Both the position numbers and the translations under genes were made by a program. Below, piece after piece: positions 10,410 through 21,284 of a DNA stretch of 64,000 nt; position 1 is the first letter of the stretch, and every line of letters begins with the position of its first letter. Under the pieces are notes generated by a model. That model saw nothing but the letters and a program-made list of their open reading frames with translations. It had not been told where the DNA came from and did not search any database. The stretch spans positions 16,704,863 through 16,768,862 of the forward strand of contig CM057135.1 in the NCBI GenBank assembly GCA_029964075.1, given 5' to 3'. The stretch is from Patiria pectinifera (Eukaryota > Echinodermata > Asteroidea > Valvatida > Asterinidae).

Positions 10410-10999
10410 ATAGTTATTTAAATGCCCCAAAATATGAGAAATTGTGTTACTGGCTGTCTGGATCCGCAAAAATTGCCACACCAATTGTACAATAACAATT
10501 TAGTAGGTGCTCCTAAGAAAAACACACTTATGTGTGGGTGGAGCGAAGGGGACGGTGTTGGGTGAAAATTGAAGAACGAAATTGGTGTGTCTGTTCACAC
10601 ATTGAATGGCTGTGACAGAGTGGCCGTATAATACAGCCCGCTGAGCGCCTAGCGTCTCGACGCGCACTCATGAAATCTGATTGGTTAAAAGTTCTTCCAG
10701 CGCCATTTGCATGTCCGTGAACTTTAGCCCTTTGCATAACATCCCTTATAAGGCGAGGACCCGTCCGGGTCTGTAAAAAGCAAAGCGCGCCACAAAAGAA
10801 ACGACAAAAAGTTTGGTGACCGAGATAAACTTAACTGTGGGTCACCAGCTGTGCGTAGGATCGATACATTTTAAATACAAAAGGCAACAGACACGTACGA
10901 AGGCAATGGCCTGGAATAAAAGAGATTTCGCCGAGTATAAGACGTTTTACCCTTGAAAGGGTAAAAGGAATTATACTCAGACTCAAAATAAGCAACAAA
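10410..10999 (-). repeat. Minus-strand Ngaro-like terminal remnant with promoter words and hairpin
   Basis: The hairpin at 10933-10978 (GAGTATAA...TTTTACCCTT, then AAGGGTAAAA...TTATACTC) has the same plan as the B1/A2 junction of the Ngaro element at 52687-52732, in the opposite orientation and also preceded on its own strand by GAGTCTGAGTATAA. Behind it on the minus strand come CCTTATAAGG (10744-10753), octamer (10705-10712), CCAAT (10684-10680) and CTGTCACAG. I read it as a partial copy of a related element's terminal repeat. No coding part remains. Confidence 0.45.
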
Positions 11000-11329
11000 G
11001 GGACAAAATCATTGAGTTTATGCCACAGCCTATAATGATTTATTTGTCCGGATACCAGATTGGGGCATACCGGTTGTCAAAAATTGGGCAGTAACATGCC
11101 ATGGGGCAATAACATGCCATGGGGCAATAACATGCAAATGGGCATAACATGCCCGAGCTACATGTACATGAGCCAAATGCATTTTTTCAACTTGGTGCTT
11201 AAATGACATTTCACACATGGATTAACACTTGATAGCTTCCAACCGATGTTACATTCAGTCAGGAAAACATAGCCTCGGGAAACTTTTGAGCGCTATGGCA
11301 ACAATTTAAATGTGCATAACAGTTAGAAA
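11000..11329. repeat. Direct repeat, right copy (pair with 10064-10409)
   Basis: Matches 10064-10409 with few substitutions and one missing 15-base unit; same CAATAACATGCC repeats inside. Offset between the copies is 936 bases. Confidence 0.75.
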
Positions 11330-12786
11330 CTAGAGATGTGTTTGTGGACAAACACAAGCTGTTTCGGATATTGGAAATACTCTGAGCACGGGATGAACAA
11401 TCAGTGACGTCACTATAAATGTCATCTATAACAGCTCATTATAATATGTACATGTCAAGTTACAACCAAATCGAACATTTTAGTTCTGTAGATATAGACC
11501 TATAAAAGAATAAAATGCTCCTTTAAGGGACTTCAAATGACATTTGATGATGATGCCACTTCAATTTCCATCTATAACACATCCATGTGAATATGCATAC
11601 CAAGTTTTAACCCAATCAGACTTGTACTTCCGAAGTTCAGTTTGAAGAAAAACGTATACAAAACCAATAGGAAACAATGCATCTTTAATGTGATGTAACC
11701 TGACACCTCATGACGCCACGATGACGAATTTCTCCTAGGACCATTTATGGGTAGTGGTCTAAGTGTGTACCAAGTATAAAGTAGATCAAATTTACGAAAG
11801 TGCCAAAGAGGAGCATTTTAAAACGTGTACAAAACCTATGGGGAAAATGTGCATTTTTAATGTGAAGTAATGTAACATCTGATGACGTCACAATCACAAA
11901 TTTCTTCAAGGACCATCTGTGGGTGATGGTCTAAGTGTGTACCAAGTGTAACGTCGATAGGATTTACGAAAGTGCCGAAATGGAGCGTTTTAAAACATGT
12001 ACAAACCCTATGGGGAAAATTGAACCTTTAATGTGACGTAACCTGACACTTGATGACGTCACGATCACAAATTTCGTCTAGGACCATCTGTGGGTGGTAG
12101 TCTAAGTATGAATTAAGTTTAAAGTCGATCGGATTTACGAAGATGCCAAACTGGAGTTTTTTTAAATGTGTACAAAACATATGGGGAAAAATGCATCTTT
12201 AATGTGACGTAGCCTGACAGCTAATGACGTCACGATCACAAATTTCTTCTAGGACAATCTGTGGGTGGTAATCTAAGTGTGTACCAAGTGTAACGTCGAT
12301 TGGATTTATGAAAGTGCCGAAATGGAGCATTTTAAAACATGTACAAACCCTATGGGGAAAAATGCATCTTTAATGTGACGTAACCTGACACTTGATGACG
12401 TCACGATCACGAATTTCGTCTAGGACCATCTGTGGGCGGTGGTTTAAGTATGAATTAAGTTTAAAGTCGATCGCATTTACGAAGATGCCAAACTGGAGTT
12501 TTTTAAAACGTGTACAAACCCTATGGGGAAAAATGCATCTTTAATGTGACGTAGCCTAACACCTGTTGACGTCACGATCACAAATTTCTTCTAGGACCGT
12601 CTGTGGGTGGTAGTCTAAGTATGTACCAAGTCTGAAATCAATCTGATTTAAAAAAGTGGCAAAGTGGATTGGTAGAAGAAACGTGTGTTAAACCTATGGA
12701 GAAAAAAGTCTGAAAAAGGAGAAGAAAAAAAGGAAAAAATAGAACTATGTGGTTGTGAGTGAACAACCACAGAGCTGTTCCCAACA
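11330..12786. repeat. Repeat element E0 containing a 171-bp satellite
   Basis: This is the first of a head-to-tail series of related non-coding elements ending in GAGCTGTTCCCAA (here at ~12774-12786). The left part has GATGTGTTTGTGGACAAACAC. The bulk is six 171-172 bp tandem units (see the satellite entry). A word of the type GTGTACAAAACCTATGGGG recurs in every unit and in the later elements. I see no ORF. Confidence 0.6.
11640..12690. repeat. 171-bp tandem satellite, six units, each with a TGACGTCA site
   Basis: The anchor GACGTCACGATCAC starts at 11712, 11884, 12055, 12226, 12397 and 12568, giving spacings of 172, 171, 171, 171 and 171. Five of six units carry a perfect CRE/ATF palindrome TGACGTCA, and the first has one change. 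Each unit also has GGACCATCTGTGGG and CCTATGGGGAAAA. More decayed units may extend left to 11405. The regular spacing corresponds to about one nucleosome. Confidence 0.85.
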
Positions 12787-14294
12787 TGTTTTTGATTGTC
12801 TATTGCACAGTACAAAATGATTCAATGATTTGTTCTAAACAAATTTTACTATTAAATTGAAAGTATAATATAAATCGGTGATGGTCTTGTTCGGGACACA
12901 TTTTCCGAAGAGAAGCTGGTTGGGTTTTGAAAACTTAAAACTGAAAATATATTTTTGGGAACAGGTTTGTTTGTACGAGATATAGACATATAAGTAGAGA
13001 TCTATGTCTGTTTGAAACAGAAGATAGGGCTTTTCCGCATAATGATTTGTTTTTATCAATAATACGTCCCTGACTATGCATGAACATAAAATCTGTCAAA
13101 GTTAGCTGGAAATCGGCTAAAACGGTCACTGTGGACAGGATTTGACCTCGGCAACACGTGCGCTGTGCGCGGGCTGACTGACATACGATATGTACAACGT
13201 ACGTGCATGTACATGTACCGGTACATTGTGGACGTCCTGTGCATGTTTTTAAAGCAGAGGTATTGTCAACCTGAAGTTTTTAGCGTGCGCGGGGCATGTC
13301 CGAGTTTGCTTATTGCCTCGAAGCTTTGAAATGTTTTAGACCTACCCTTAAATAGACAATAAAAGTAAAAACTAATATAAAAACTGCCATGGTTGATTTT
13401 TCAGGAATTTTCTAAGGAAAAAGGGTCTTTTCATTATAACTTCCGGTCTGATGACGTCATTCGCCTAAAACTTCGCACACGTCTTAAGTGGGTGAAGGTC
13501 ATCATATACACCAATATTTAGGCGATTCCGACAGACTTCGCCACAGACATCTATTGAAAATACATTTTTGAAAATTTTCAACCTGTCGCTAGAGGGCGCT
13601 CGAAGATTGCATGACGTCATCGGTAGATGATTTGAAGAACACTATCAGCCAAGACACTAACACCGTTAAAAGCAAGTTCATATCTATTACCACTTTCAAA
13701 TAAAAAGCCACTTCCGGTTTTGGTCTTTTTCGACCGGAAGCAAGGGTCACGTGATTTCACGCACACTGAATGAAATAAAGACCTCAACCTACTCTACCAC
13801 TTGCCAGCAACAGAATGCTGCGGACGTGTACGGTTGATTTCTTATGCATTTTTAAATATTAAAAGTGTCACTATTCAATTGCCTATAAATAAACACCGGA
13901 TGACGTCATCATGACGTCATCATTACAAAATGTTGTTTGAATTAGGGTCTTTGCTTGGACAAAGATTGGTGTAAATGAATTACTGGCAAAGAGTTGAAAA
14001 TGCCCTCTGAAAATCGACATTTAAAAAAAAAAATCTGTGTACAAAGTCTATGGGAAAAATTAAATATTCAAAATTCTATAATAAATCACGTGATGACGTC
14101 ACCATGACGAAAAGTTTCGGCACACATCTTCAGATGATGCTTAATAACTATGCTGAGTTTAAAGTTGATCGGATTTAAAATAATTGCCAAAGTGGCTTGT
14201 AGAATAAAAACGTGTACAAAACCTATGGGAAAAGTGGAAAAAGAAAAAAAACTAGAAATTGTGGTTGTGAACAACCACAGAGCTGTTCCCAATA
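12787..14294. repeat. Repeat element E1, related to E0 and E2
   Basis: Contains GATCTATGTCTGTTTG and AGATAGGGCTTTTCCGCAT near 13000, several TGACGTCA palindromes (13451, 13611, 13903 and 13912 regions), and ends GAGCTGTTCCCAA. Positions 13539-14294 match 14418-15183 in E2 with an offset of about 877-879. No convincing ORF; short minus-strand frames at 12835-13129 have no motif. Confidence 0.6.
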
Positions 14295-15183
14295 TTGATT
14301 ATCTGTTGGACCCACAGACATATAAGTAGAGATCTCTGTCTGTTTGCAACAGAAGATAGGGCTTTCCGCATTATGATTTGTTTTCATCAACGTCCCTGAC
14401 TATCACAACGTCCCTGACGCCACAGACGTCTATTCAAAATACATTTTTGAAAATGTTCAACCTGTCGCTAGAGGGCGCTCGAAGATTGCATGACGTCATC
14501 GGCAGATGATTTGAAGAATACTATCAGCCAAGAGACTAACACCGTTAAAAGCAATTTCATATCTATTACCACTTTTAAATAATAAGCCACTTCCGGTTTT
14601 GGCCTTTTTCAACCGGAAGCAAGGGTCACGTGATTTCACGCACACTGAATGTAATAAAGACCTCAACCTACTCTACCACTTGCTGGCAACAGAATGCTGC
14701 GGACGCGTACGGTTGATTTCTTATGCATTTTTAAATATTAAAATCGTCACAAATTAATTGCCTATAAATAAACACCGGATGACGTCATCATGACGTCATC
14801 ATTACACAATGTTGTTTGAATAAGGGTCTTTGCTTGGACAAATATTGGTGTAAATGAATTACTGGCAAAGAGTCGAAAATGCCCTCTGAAAATTGACATT
14901 TTTTTTTAAATGTCTGTGTACAAAGTCTATGGGAAAAATTAAATATTCAAAATTCTATAATAAATCACGTGATGACGTCAGCATGACGAAAAGTTTCGGC
15001 ATACATCCTCAGATGATGGTTAATAACTATGCTGAATTTAAAGTTGATCGGATTTAAAATAATTGCCAAAGTGGCTTGTAGAATAAAAACGTGTACAAAA
15101 CCTATGGGAAAAGTGGAAAAAGAAAAAAAAAGAAAAAAAAGGAAAAAAAAAAACTTTAACGAAAACAAGAGCTGTTCCCAATT
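14295..15183. repeat. Repeat element E2, direct duplicate of E1
   Basis: Closely matches the right ~750 bases of E1, including CCTGTCGCTAGAGGGCGCTC and GATGACGTCATCATGACGTC. It starts with a shorter version of the same GATCTCTGTCTGTTTG leader (14319) and ends AGCTGTTCCCAATT at 15170-15183. A purine-rich tract occupies 15113-15155. Confidence 0.65.
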
Positions 15184-15199
15184 GAAATTGGGAACAGCT
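15170..15199. repeat. 14-bp perfect palindrome at the E2/E3 junction
   Basis: AGCTGTTCCCAATT, a GA spacer, then AATTGGGAACAGCT. It is formed by the end of one element meeting the start of the next. The same junction recurs, with one mismatch, at 18660-18687. Confidence 0.85.
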
Positions 15200-15772
15200 A
15201 AAAACTATAGATCTATGTCTGTTTGCAACAGAACATAGGGCTTTTCCGCATTCGGATTATGTTTAATCAATAATATGCCCTGAATATGCATGAGCATATA
15301 ATCTGTCAAAGTGAGCAGGAGAATTGGTTGAAATGGTCACTGTGGAGAGGATTTGGCCTCGGCAATACGATGTATGTGCGGGTGAATAAGGTCTTTGTAA
15401 TGAATTTTTGATGAAGTCATCGCGATGTCACGTCGAACTGCGCATACTTGTATGATTATGTACCTACCCACCGAGTTTCATGAGAATTGGACCTTTCCTT
15501 ATATGACTATATGCATTTTGATGTTGCATGATAATGCATGACGTTATCCTTTTGTCAAGTTTTGTGCGAATAGGTATTACATAACAGACGAAATGCAGTA
15601 AAGAATGTTGCATTGTGCATGTTGCGTTTGGGAGATATGGCTAAAAGGTGCAAAAAATGAAATATTGTTATATAATCTCAGGATGACGTCATCATGACTT
15701 TACCTCATGTTTAATCTATAACACATCCTGGTAACTGGTTTGAAGCTGTTACCTAATGGTTTGATTGCGTTT

Positions 15773-15935
15773 CAGTTGGTACACTATTTCCAAAAGATGT
15801 ATGTAATGTGCAGTGAAAGTTGTGTGGTTTTTAATATAAAAGAAGCTTGGTCTTAGTATAAAAGTAACCCATGTTTTTGTGGGAATGTGTAACGAAGTTT
15901 GAGCCTTGCATTTGAAGGCAGTATATAGTACTGGA
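15773..15935. repeat. ~165-bp direct repeat, first copy (pair with 17433-17600)
   Basis: CAGTTGGTACACT ... GTAATGTGCAGTG ... AAAGTAACCC ... TGCATTTGAAGGC recurs in order at 17433-17600 with about 80 percent identity by eye. Type unknown. Confidence 0.6.
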
Positions 15936-16307
15936 TTTAAATTCTTACCTCCCCCCCCCCATGAAATTGGGCAAAAAAGTAACACAGACATTCAGTTGAA
16001 AAGAGACATGGACAATAATTGGACAGTGAGAAAAACTAGGTCAAGAAAAACAAGTTATGTTTTAAAGTAATCTTGTAGACAATTGTAAGGTAAACAAACT
16101 GCAAATTTTTATTACAAATTCTTTTTGTTGCAAAACAGCCAGTACATCACATGTTATTATACAAGAGTAATCACTGGTGGTGGAAAACATATTAAATCAC
16201 AAATGTCAGTGCATTTTGTTTGAGAACAGATAGAGCTGTGTTTGTGGTATAAAGTAATTGAAAGGTGTTGCCGTCTAATCTCATTCTTTCGAGACGTATG
16301 AATTTCT

Positions 16308-17060
16308 TCAAATTTGTTTTGAAAACCTGCAGGACATTGCAATCATCTGAACTGCTATCGTGGGTAATGCATCTACATGTACATCTTGTTTTAGAAATAA
16401 TTGTGTGGAGGTGTGGAATGAGAAATAAACACAAATTGTTGTCAATTGCTGTCCCTCATTTTTTTTAATCTTATCTGATAAGCAGGGAGTGCTTGCAGTT
16501 GTGTTTTTGCAAATAGGTTTCTCTACAAATAGCCAGGAATCAGTATGACTAATACAATTAATGAAGAGATGCTCTAAATCTTTAGTGTCATTGTTACAAA
16601 ATGAACAGGTGTCGTCTTCTAAGGAACCATGCTGCGTCAATCTTTGTTGGTGGGAAGGATTCTGTGCTTCAACTTAAACCAGATTTTTTTATCATCTGTA
16701 TCGAGAATGTCACCTTTTTTATGGGTTGAAATGTTACTCCAATCCAAGTTGTCTTTCCAATGATTCTGAGTGGTAGGGGGGGGGGGCTAGATTTATATAA
16801 AACCATGCTATCGTAAATAGCTTTAATATTAATACATGATAACATTATTTTTCTGTTGTTCTTGTCTTTAAAGGTGACTTTATTCCAAACATGGTTTGAA
16901 GGCCCTTCGCACACTTCACTGATGTACATTTGTATTGCTCCTTAATGTTTGTTTTAAGACTGGCTGTGATGCGACCAGCGTTAATGTGCAAATTCTTACA
17001 TTTAAAACCTTGAAAATAAATGGTTTGTAAATCTGAAACAAGCAAAGCGTGGAAGGAAGG
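16308..17060 (-). pseudogene. C-terminal remnant of a LINE ORF2 (zf-RVT region)
   Basis: On the minus strand, one frame (16929-16669) carries a 'V-W-N-K-V' block followed by a proline run. In a shifted frame comes an I-W-F-K-L-K-H-R-I-L-P-T-N-K pattern. The next frame (16640-16308) holds C-S-F-C-N-N-D-T-K-D-L-E-H-L-F-I-N-C. C-x2-C followed by E-x2-H-L-F-x2-C is the zinc motif found after the reverse transcriptase in many LINE ORF2 proteins. At least two frameshifts and stops break it. The RT catalytic core is not present, so this is a truncated copy. Confidence 0.6.
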
Positions 17061-17108
17061 TAGAAATGTAAGAAGTTTAAATGCATTATTGAAAGTCTGT
17101 TATTTAAC

Positions 17109-17280
17109 CCTCCTATGCAAACACATATACTCTGCCAAGTAGTTTGTGAAGTCAAAATAAATCAGGTGTCTGTTTGCAACAGTGCAGAATACCAAGCCAA
17201 AGTTGAGCAGGATTGAGTGGGTGTGAATGTCTATGTAACACGATAGACATGTACTGTGTTTTGGCTAGGGGTAATGGATA
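17109..17280 (+). repeat. Dispersed VKINQV repeat, copy 1
   Basis: AACCCTCCTATGCAAACACA is followed by TCAAAATAAATCAGGTG and CAGTGCAGAATAC, then GGCTAGGGGTAATGGATAT. Copies occur at 17712-17890, 28425-28535 (minus strand) and 36330-36500. When translated, each gives a V-K-I-N-Q-V-like block followed by an N-S-x-E-like block. No full gene was recognised. Confidence 0.55.
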
Positions 17281-17432
17281 TGTGTGACCACAACTTGCCT
17301 GTTTTTGGTTGTTGACAGATTTTGCATAGACACAGAATGAACTTGCAATAATAAGAAAATTGAAATGCAGCTTTGTCTTATAAGATTTGTATTGTTGAAA
17401 AGAGTTCTGTAAAAACCACCCAAATGTATGTC

Positions 17433-17600
17433 AGTTGGTACACTTTTTTCAAAAGCTGTACTTAATGTGCAGTGGAAGCTGCTGGGTTTTGAATGAGAAA
17501 GTAAGCTTGGTGTTAAGCGTAAAAGTAACCCGTGTTTTTGTGGATTTATGTAAGGAAGATTGGATCCCTGCATTTGAAGGCTCTACCTAGTACTGTATTT
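17433..17600. repeat. ~165-bp direct repeat, second copy
   Basis: Matches 15773-15935 with scattered substitutions. It directly precedes the second VKINQV copy, as the first copy precedes the first one (with the LINE remnant between), so a larger segment was duplicated before the LINE insertion or rearrangement. Confidence 0.55.
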
Positions 17601-17711
17601 TTGTTACATTGAAAGGCTTGTAAAGAATTCTATTGCAAATGTGAAACAAGCAAGGGGTCGAAGAAGCTAGAATTTTAAGAAATTGAAATGCAGTATAGAA
17701 AGTCTATGAAA

Positions 17712-17890
17712 ATCCTCCTATGTAAACACACGTGATGTGCCAAGTACATGCAGTCTGTGCAGTAAAAATAAATCAGGTGACTGTTTTTAACAGTGCAGAA
17801 TACGAAGACAATATTTACCAGGATTGCCTGGCTGTTATTGTTTGTGTATTGAACCTGATACGCTGTGCTTTGGCTAGGGGTAATGGATAT
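17712..17890 (+). repeat. Dispersed VKINQV repeat, copy 2
   Basis: A plus-strand ORF from 17732 reads V-K-I-N-Q-V-T-V-F-N-S-A-E-Y. The nucleotide match to copy 1 covers CCTCCTATGTAAACACA through GGCTAGGGGTAATGGATAT. The ORF is 84 residues long and lacks any family motif I recognise. Confidence 0.5.
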
Positions 17891-18659
17891 ACCAGCTGTG
17901 ATGACAAGTTGCTTGCTTTTGTCTGTGGACGGTTTTTGACTAGACACAATGCTAACTTGGAATATGAACTGGCAGTTTTTGAATAGCCTGTGTTATAAGT
18001 ATAGCAGAGAAAGTGGAAGGAAATGTTGATTGGCTGTTACTGCTGAAATAAAAGGAGGGTTATTCTCATAACTTATACATGTAGATGTATGCATTTTGCA
18101 GTACGCATCGGTATGTAAGCAAATACAATAGGTATTTTGTTGTAATGCTTGTGTTTGAAAATTGTAATAATGTGTACATGAAAACGTATAGGTATAGGAA
18201 AGTTCCATATTATTACCATTATGTTGCAGCTATGCTTGGACGGAACTTGGTTGTCAACATGGTCAACCGTCAAGATATGATGAGTGTTTGCCACTGGGCA
18301 GGTTACACTGTGAGAGCAGCCAGTCAACATGCTTATGGTTGAATACTGTTCACGTGAGTACAATTTTTAGAACTATTTCATTTGTATGGTACATTTACTG
18401 ACATGTATATCATTTCCTTGAAACAGTGGTAAATACACATATGTTTGTTAGTAGTCATTTTTACTGTGTTGTTTTGTGCAATACAAATAAAAAAAGAAGA
18501 AGAGTGAACCTTTGGTAAATGTAATCAGCTGCATAATGTATTCAAGACATACATGTACATGTAGATGTATTATTAGAAGTAGATATTTGTTTTTAGTTTT
18601 TATAGGAATATAGCTAGACTGTTATAGAAATGCCGAATGAAAATCTTAATGAAAGAATA

Positions 18660-18687
18660 GCTGTTCGCAATTGAAATTGGGAACAGC
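18660..18687. repeat. Junction palindrome at the end of E3
   Basis: GCTGTTCGCAATT, GA, AATTGGGAACAGC: 12 of 13 arm positions pair. It marks the end of E3 and immediately precedes the GGTACC tandem array. Confidence 0.75.
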
Positions 18688-20422
18688 AAAATATGTTGCA
18701 GATAAGATGCTCGTTCTTATTTGTTCTTGCGTTTGGTTTTTTTTGTTTTGTTTTGGCAGATGGAATACATCATTCGTCTAGATGTTGGAGGCGTTTGATA
18801 GACATCAACAAGATTGACACTAGTAAGCAGTAAGGTACCCAAATAACATGTTTTATTGCATGTTTAATGGCCCATGGCAGCCAGCAGCACTGGTCAATGA
18901 ACGAATGTAGGAATAATCATTGATCGGGACGGGTCAATGTTGAGAACAGTTCTGAATTTTGGTGGAATGGGAAATGCTGCATCTGTGGCGACTTCAGTGG
19001 TTGGGGCTGCTTGGAATCAGAAGCCAACTTTTACCAGATTTATGAACTGATCATCGCAATCTACGCCTTCCAGCAAACTGTGGTGTCTGAGAAGGCAGTG
19101 AGGGATTGGGAGGACAAGCTTGTCATCCTCCGAGAAAGGAAAGTGGCTAAAGACATTGCGAAAAAGAGACGCTTTAGGTATGTCAGCGAGCCGAAGACAG
19201 TTTGTGCCGGTTCATGGGTGATAGTGGTCCTGTTGCTGATGCCCTCTTGAGGCAGCTGTTTATCGCAGTGTTGGTTTAATGCGTATCTACTACAATGATG
19301 TCTTGATGCAACACTACTGGAGGTGTGGCATGTGAAAGTGTGGTGTCCTGACAAAATAGGACAGAACTGGGCAGAGGTCGAATTGACCGTTTGTTGTGAT
19401 TAAGAAAGAGATCCTGTGTCACGTAGAGCAGTGGAAGGGCAAAGGGGAAATGATGACGGTCATGATAAGGATGCTGTTTTTATCCTAAGTTGTCAATCAC
19501 AAGGCCCATGATCGGCCACTGAATGTGGTGGGTCAGAAAGGACAAAAGGAAATAACAATGATATGATCGAAATGGAGAATTTTTTATTGATGTTGCGCTT
19601 AAATTGGGACAAGTGATAAGGCGAGGGAATTTTTATTGCAAGAGAGGGCAGAGTTGAGGTTGCCTAAAGAGTGAAAGTTTATTGAAATAGTAGTGAAATT
19701 TAAAGACCAAAAAGAAATGTACATGAACATACATGTAGTGTATTTATAAACATTTATAGGCCTATGTGTTTGGGGGTTTGTTGTGACAATTGCAGAAGAC
19801 ATTTTGCAGATTGTCATGGTCTTTATTACAAAAGAAAAAAGAAATGTTTAGTGACTGTGAAAGGAAGTAAATGTTCATACTTTATTTGACTGTGGGGAGA
19901 ATTGAAGTGAAATTGCACTTTTCTGCTGGCATGAAATATGTTTTGGCAGATGGAATACTGGTACATCATCCGTCCTTATGTTGGAGGTGTTCGATAGACA
20001 GCATCAAGATAGACATTAGTACGGTACCCAAATAACATGTTCTATTGCATGTTTAACGGCTCCTGGCAGCCAGCCGCATTAGTTATTGAAGGAATGTAGG
20101 AATCATTATTGATCGGGACGGCTCAATGTTCAGAATTGTTCAGATTTGTGTCGGAAATGGGATGTGCATGAACGTACATGGAGATTTGTTTTGACAAATT
20201 CAGAAGATATGTTGCAGATTGTCATGTTCTTTTTTACAAAAGAATAAAGAAATCTTTAGTGATTGTGAAAGGTAGTCAATGTTTTATTTTTTGTGACTGT
20301 GGGAGAATTTCAGTGAAATTGCGCTCTTGTGCTGGCATGAAATATTTGTTGGCAGATGGAATACATCATTTTTCTAGATATTGGAGGCATTGGATAGACA
20401 TCAAGAAGATTGACAGTAGTGA

Positions 20423-21284
20423 GGTACCAAAATAACATGTTTTATTGCATGTTTAACGGCCCGTGGCAGCCAGCAGCACAGGTCAATGAAAGAATGTAGG
20501 AATGTTCATTGATCGGGACGGCTCAATGTTGAGAAACGTTCTGAATTTTGTCAGAAATGGGAAGTGCTGCATCCGCGGCGACTTCAGTGGCTGGAGCTGC
20601 TGGGAATCAGGAGCCAACTTTTACCAGATCCATGAACTGATCATCGCAGTCTCTATCTTGCAGCAAACTGTGGCCATCGTGATGGCAATGAGGGATTGCG
20701 AGGACAAGCTTGTCAGCTTCCGAGAAAGGGGAGTGGCTAAAGACGTTGCGAAAAAGGGACACTTTAGGTATGTCAGCGATCCCATCACAGTTTGTGGCGG
20801 TTCATGGCTGATAGTGGTCCTGTTGCTGATGCCCTCTGGAGGCAACTTTTTATTGCAGTGTTGGTTTATTGTGTAGAAACTGCAATGATGTCTTGGAATT
20901 TTTTTGCAAGAGAGGGCAGTGTTGAGGTTGCCTAAAGACTGCAAGTTTATTGAAATAGTAGTGAAAACTGAAGACCAACAAAAGATGTACCTGAACATAC
21001 ATGTAGTGTTCTTATATATATATACATTTATATGTGTTTGGAGGTTTATTTTGACAATTGCAGAAGACATGTTGCAGATTGTCATGCTCTTTTTTACAAA
21101 AGAAAAAAGAAATCTTTAGTGATTGTGAAAGGAAGTAGATGTTAATACATTATTTGACTGTGGGGAGATTTTAAGTGGAATTGCCCTCTTGTGCTGGCAT
21201 GAAATATGTTTTGGCAGATGGAATACATCATTTGTCTAGATGTTGGAGGCGTTCGATAGACATCAACAAGATCGGCACTAGTAA
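20423..21284 (+). repeat. Short (~862 bp) array unit; best-preserved ORF
   Basis: This unit has the longest open frame of the array, 20502-20876 (124 residues). It starts with a D-R-D-G-S-M motif shared by all units and contains W-E-S-G-A-N-F-Y-Q-I, L-Q-Q-T-V-A-I and F-R-Y-V-S-D-P. In other units the same frame stops early at TGAGAAAG after F-V-S-L. Whether it was ever coding is uncertain because all copies are too similar for a conservation test by eye. Confidence 0.4.

Larger units (their letters stand above)
15186..18672. mobile_element. Repeat element E3 with ~15-bp terminal inverted repeats
   Basis: AATTGGGAACAGCTA at 15186-15200 is inverted at 18658-18672 with one mismatch, which defines a ~3.5 kb unit. 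The leader GATCTATGTCTGTTTGCAACAGAACATAGGGC near 15207 is shared with E1 and E2. Inside are a LINE remnant on the minus strand (16308-17060) and two pairs of internal direct repeats. No transposase was seen, so it is non-autonomous or decayed. Confidence 0.45.

Noticed and set aside
10064..11329. LTR retrotransposon
   Set aside because: Direct repeats lack TG...CA ends, the interior is only 590 bases and has no primer-binding site or coding sequence.
11712..12700. CRISPR-like or alpha-satellite-like array because of the 171-bp period
   Set aside because: Units are contiguous and whole-length similar without spacers, and the sequence has no CENP-B-like box; the length match to primate alpha satellite is coincidence.
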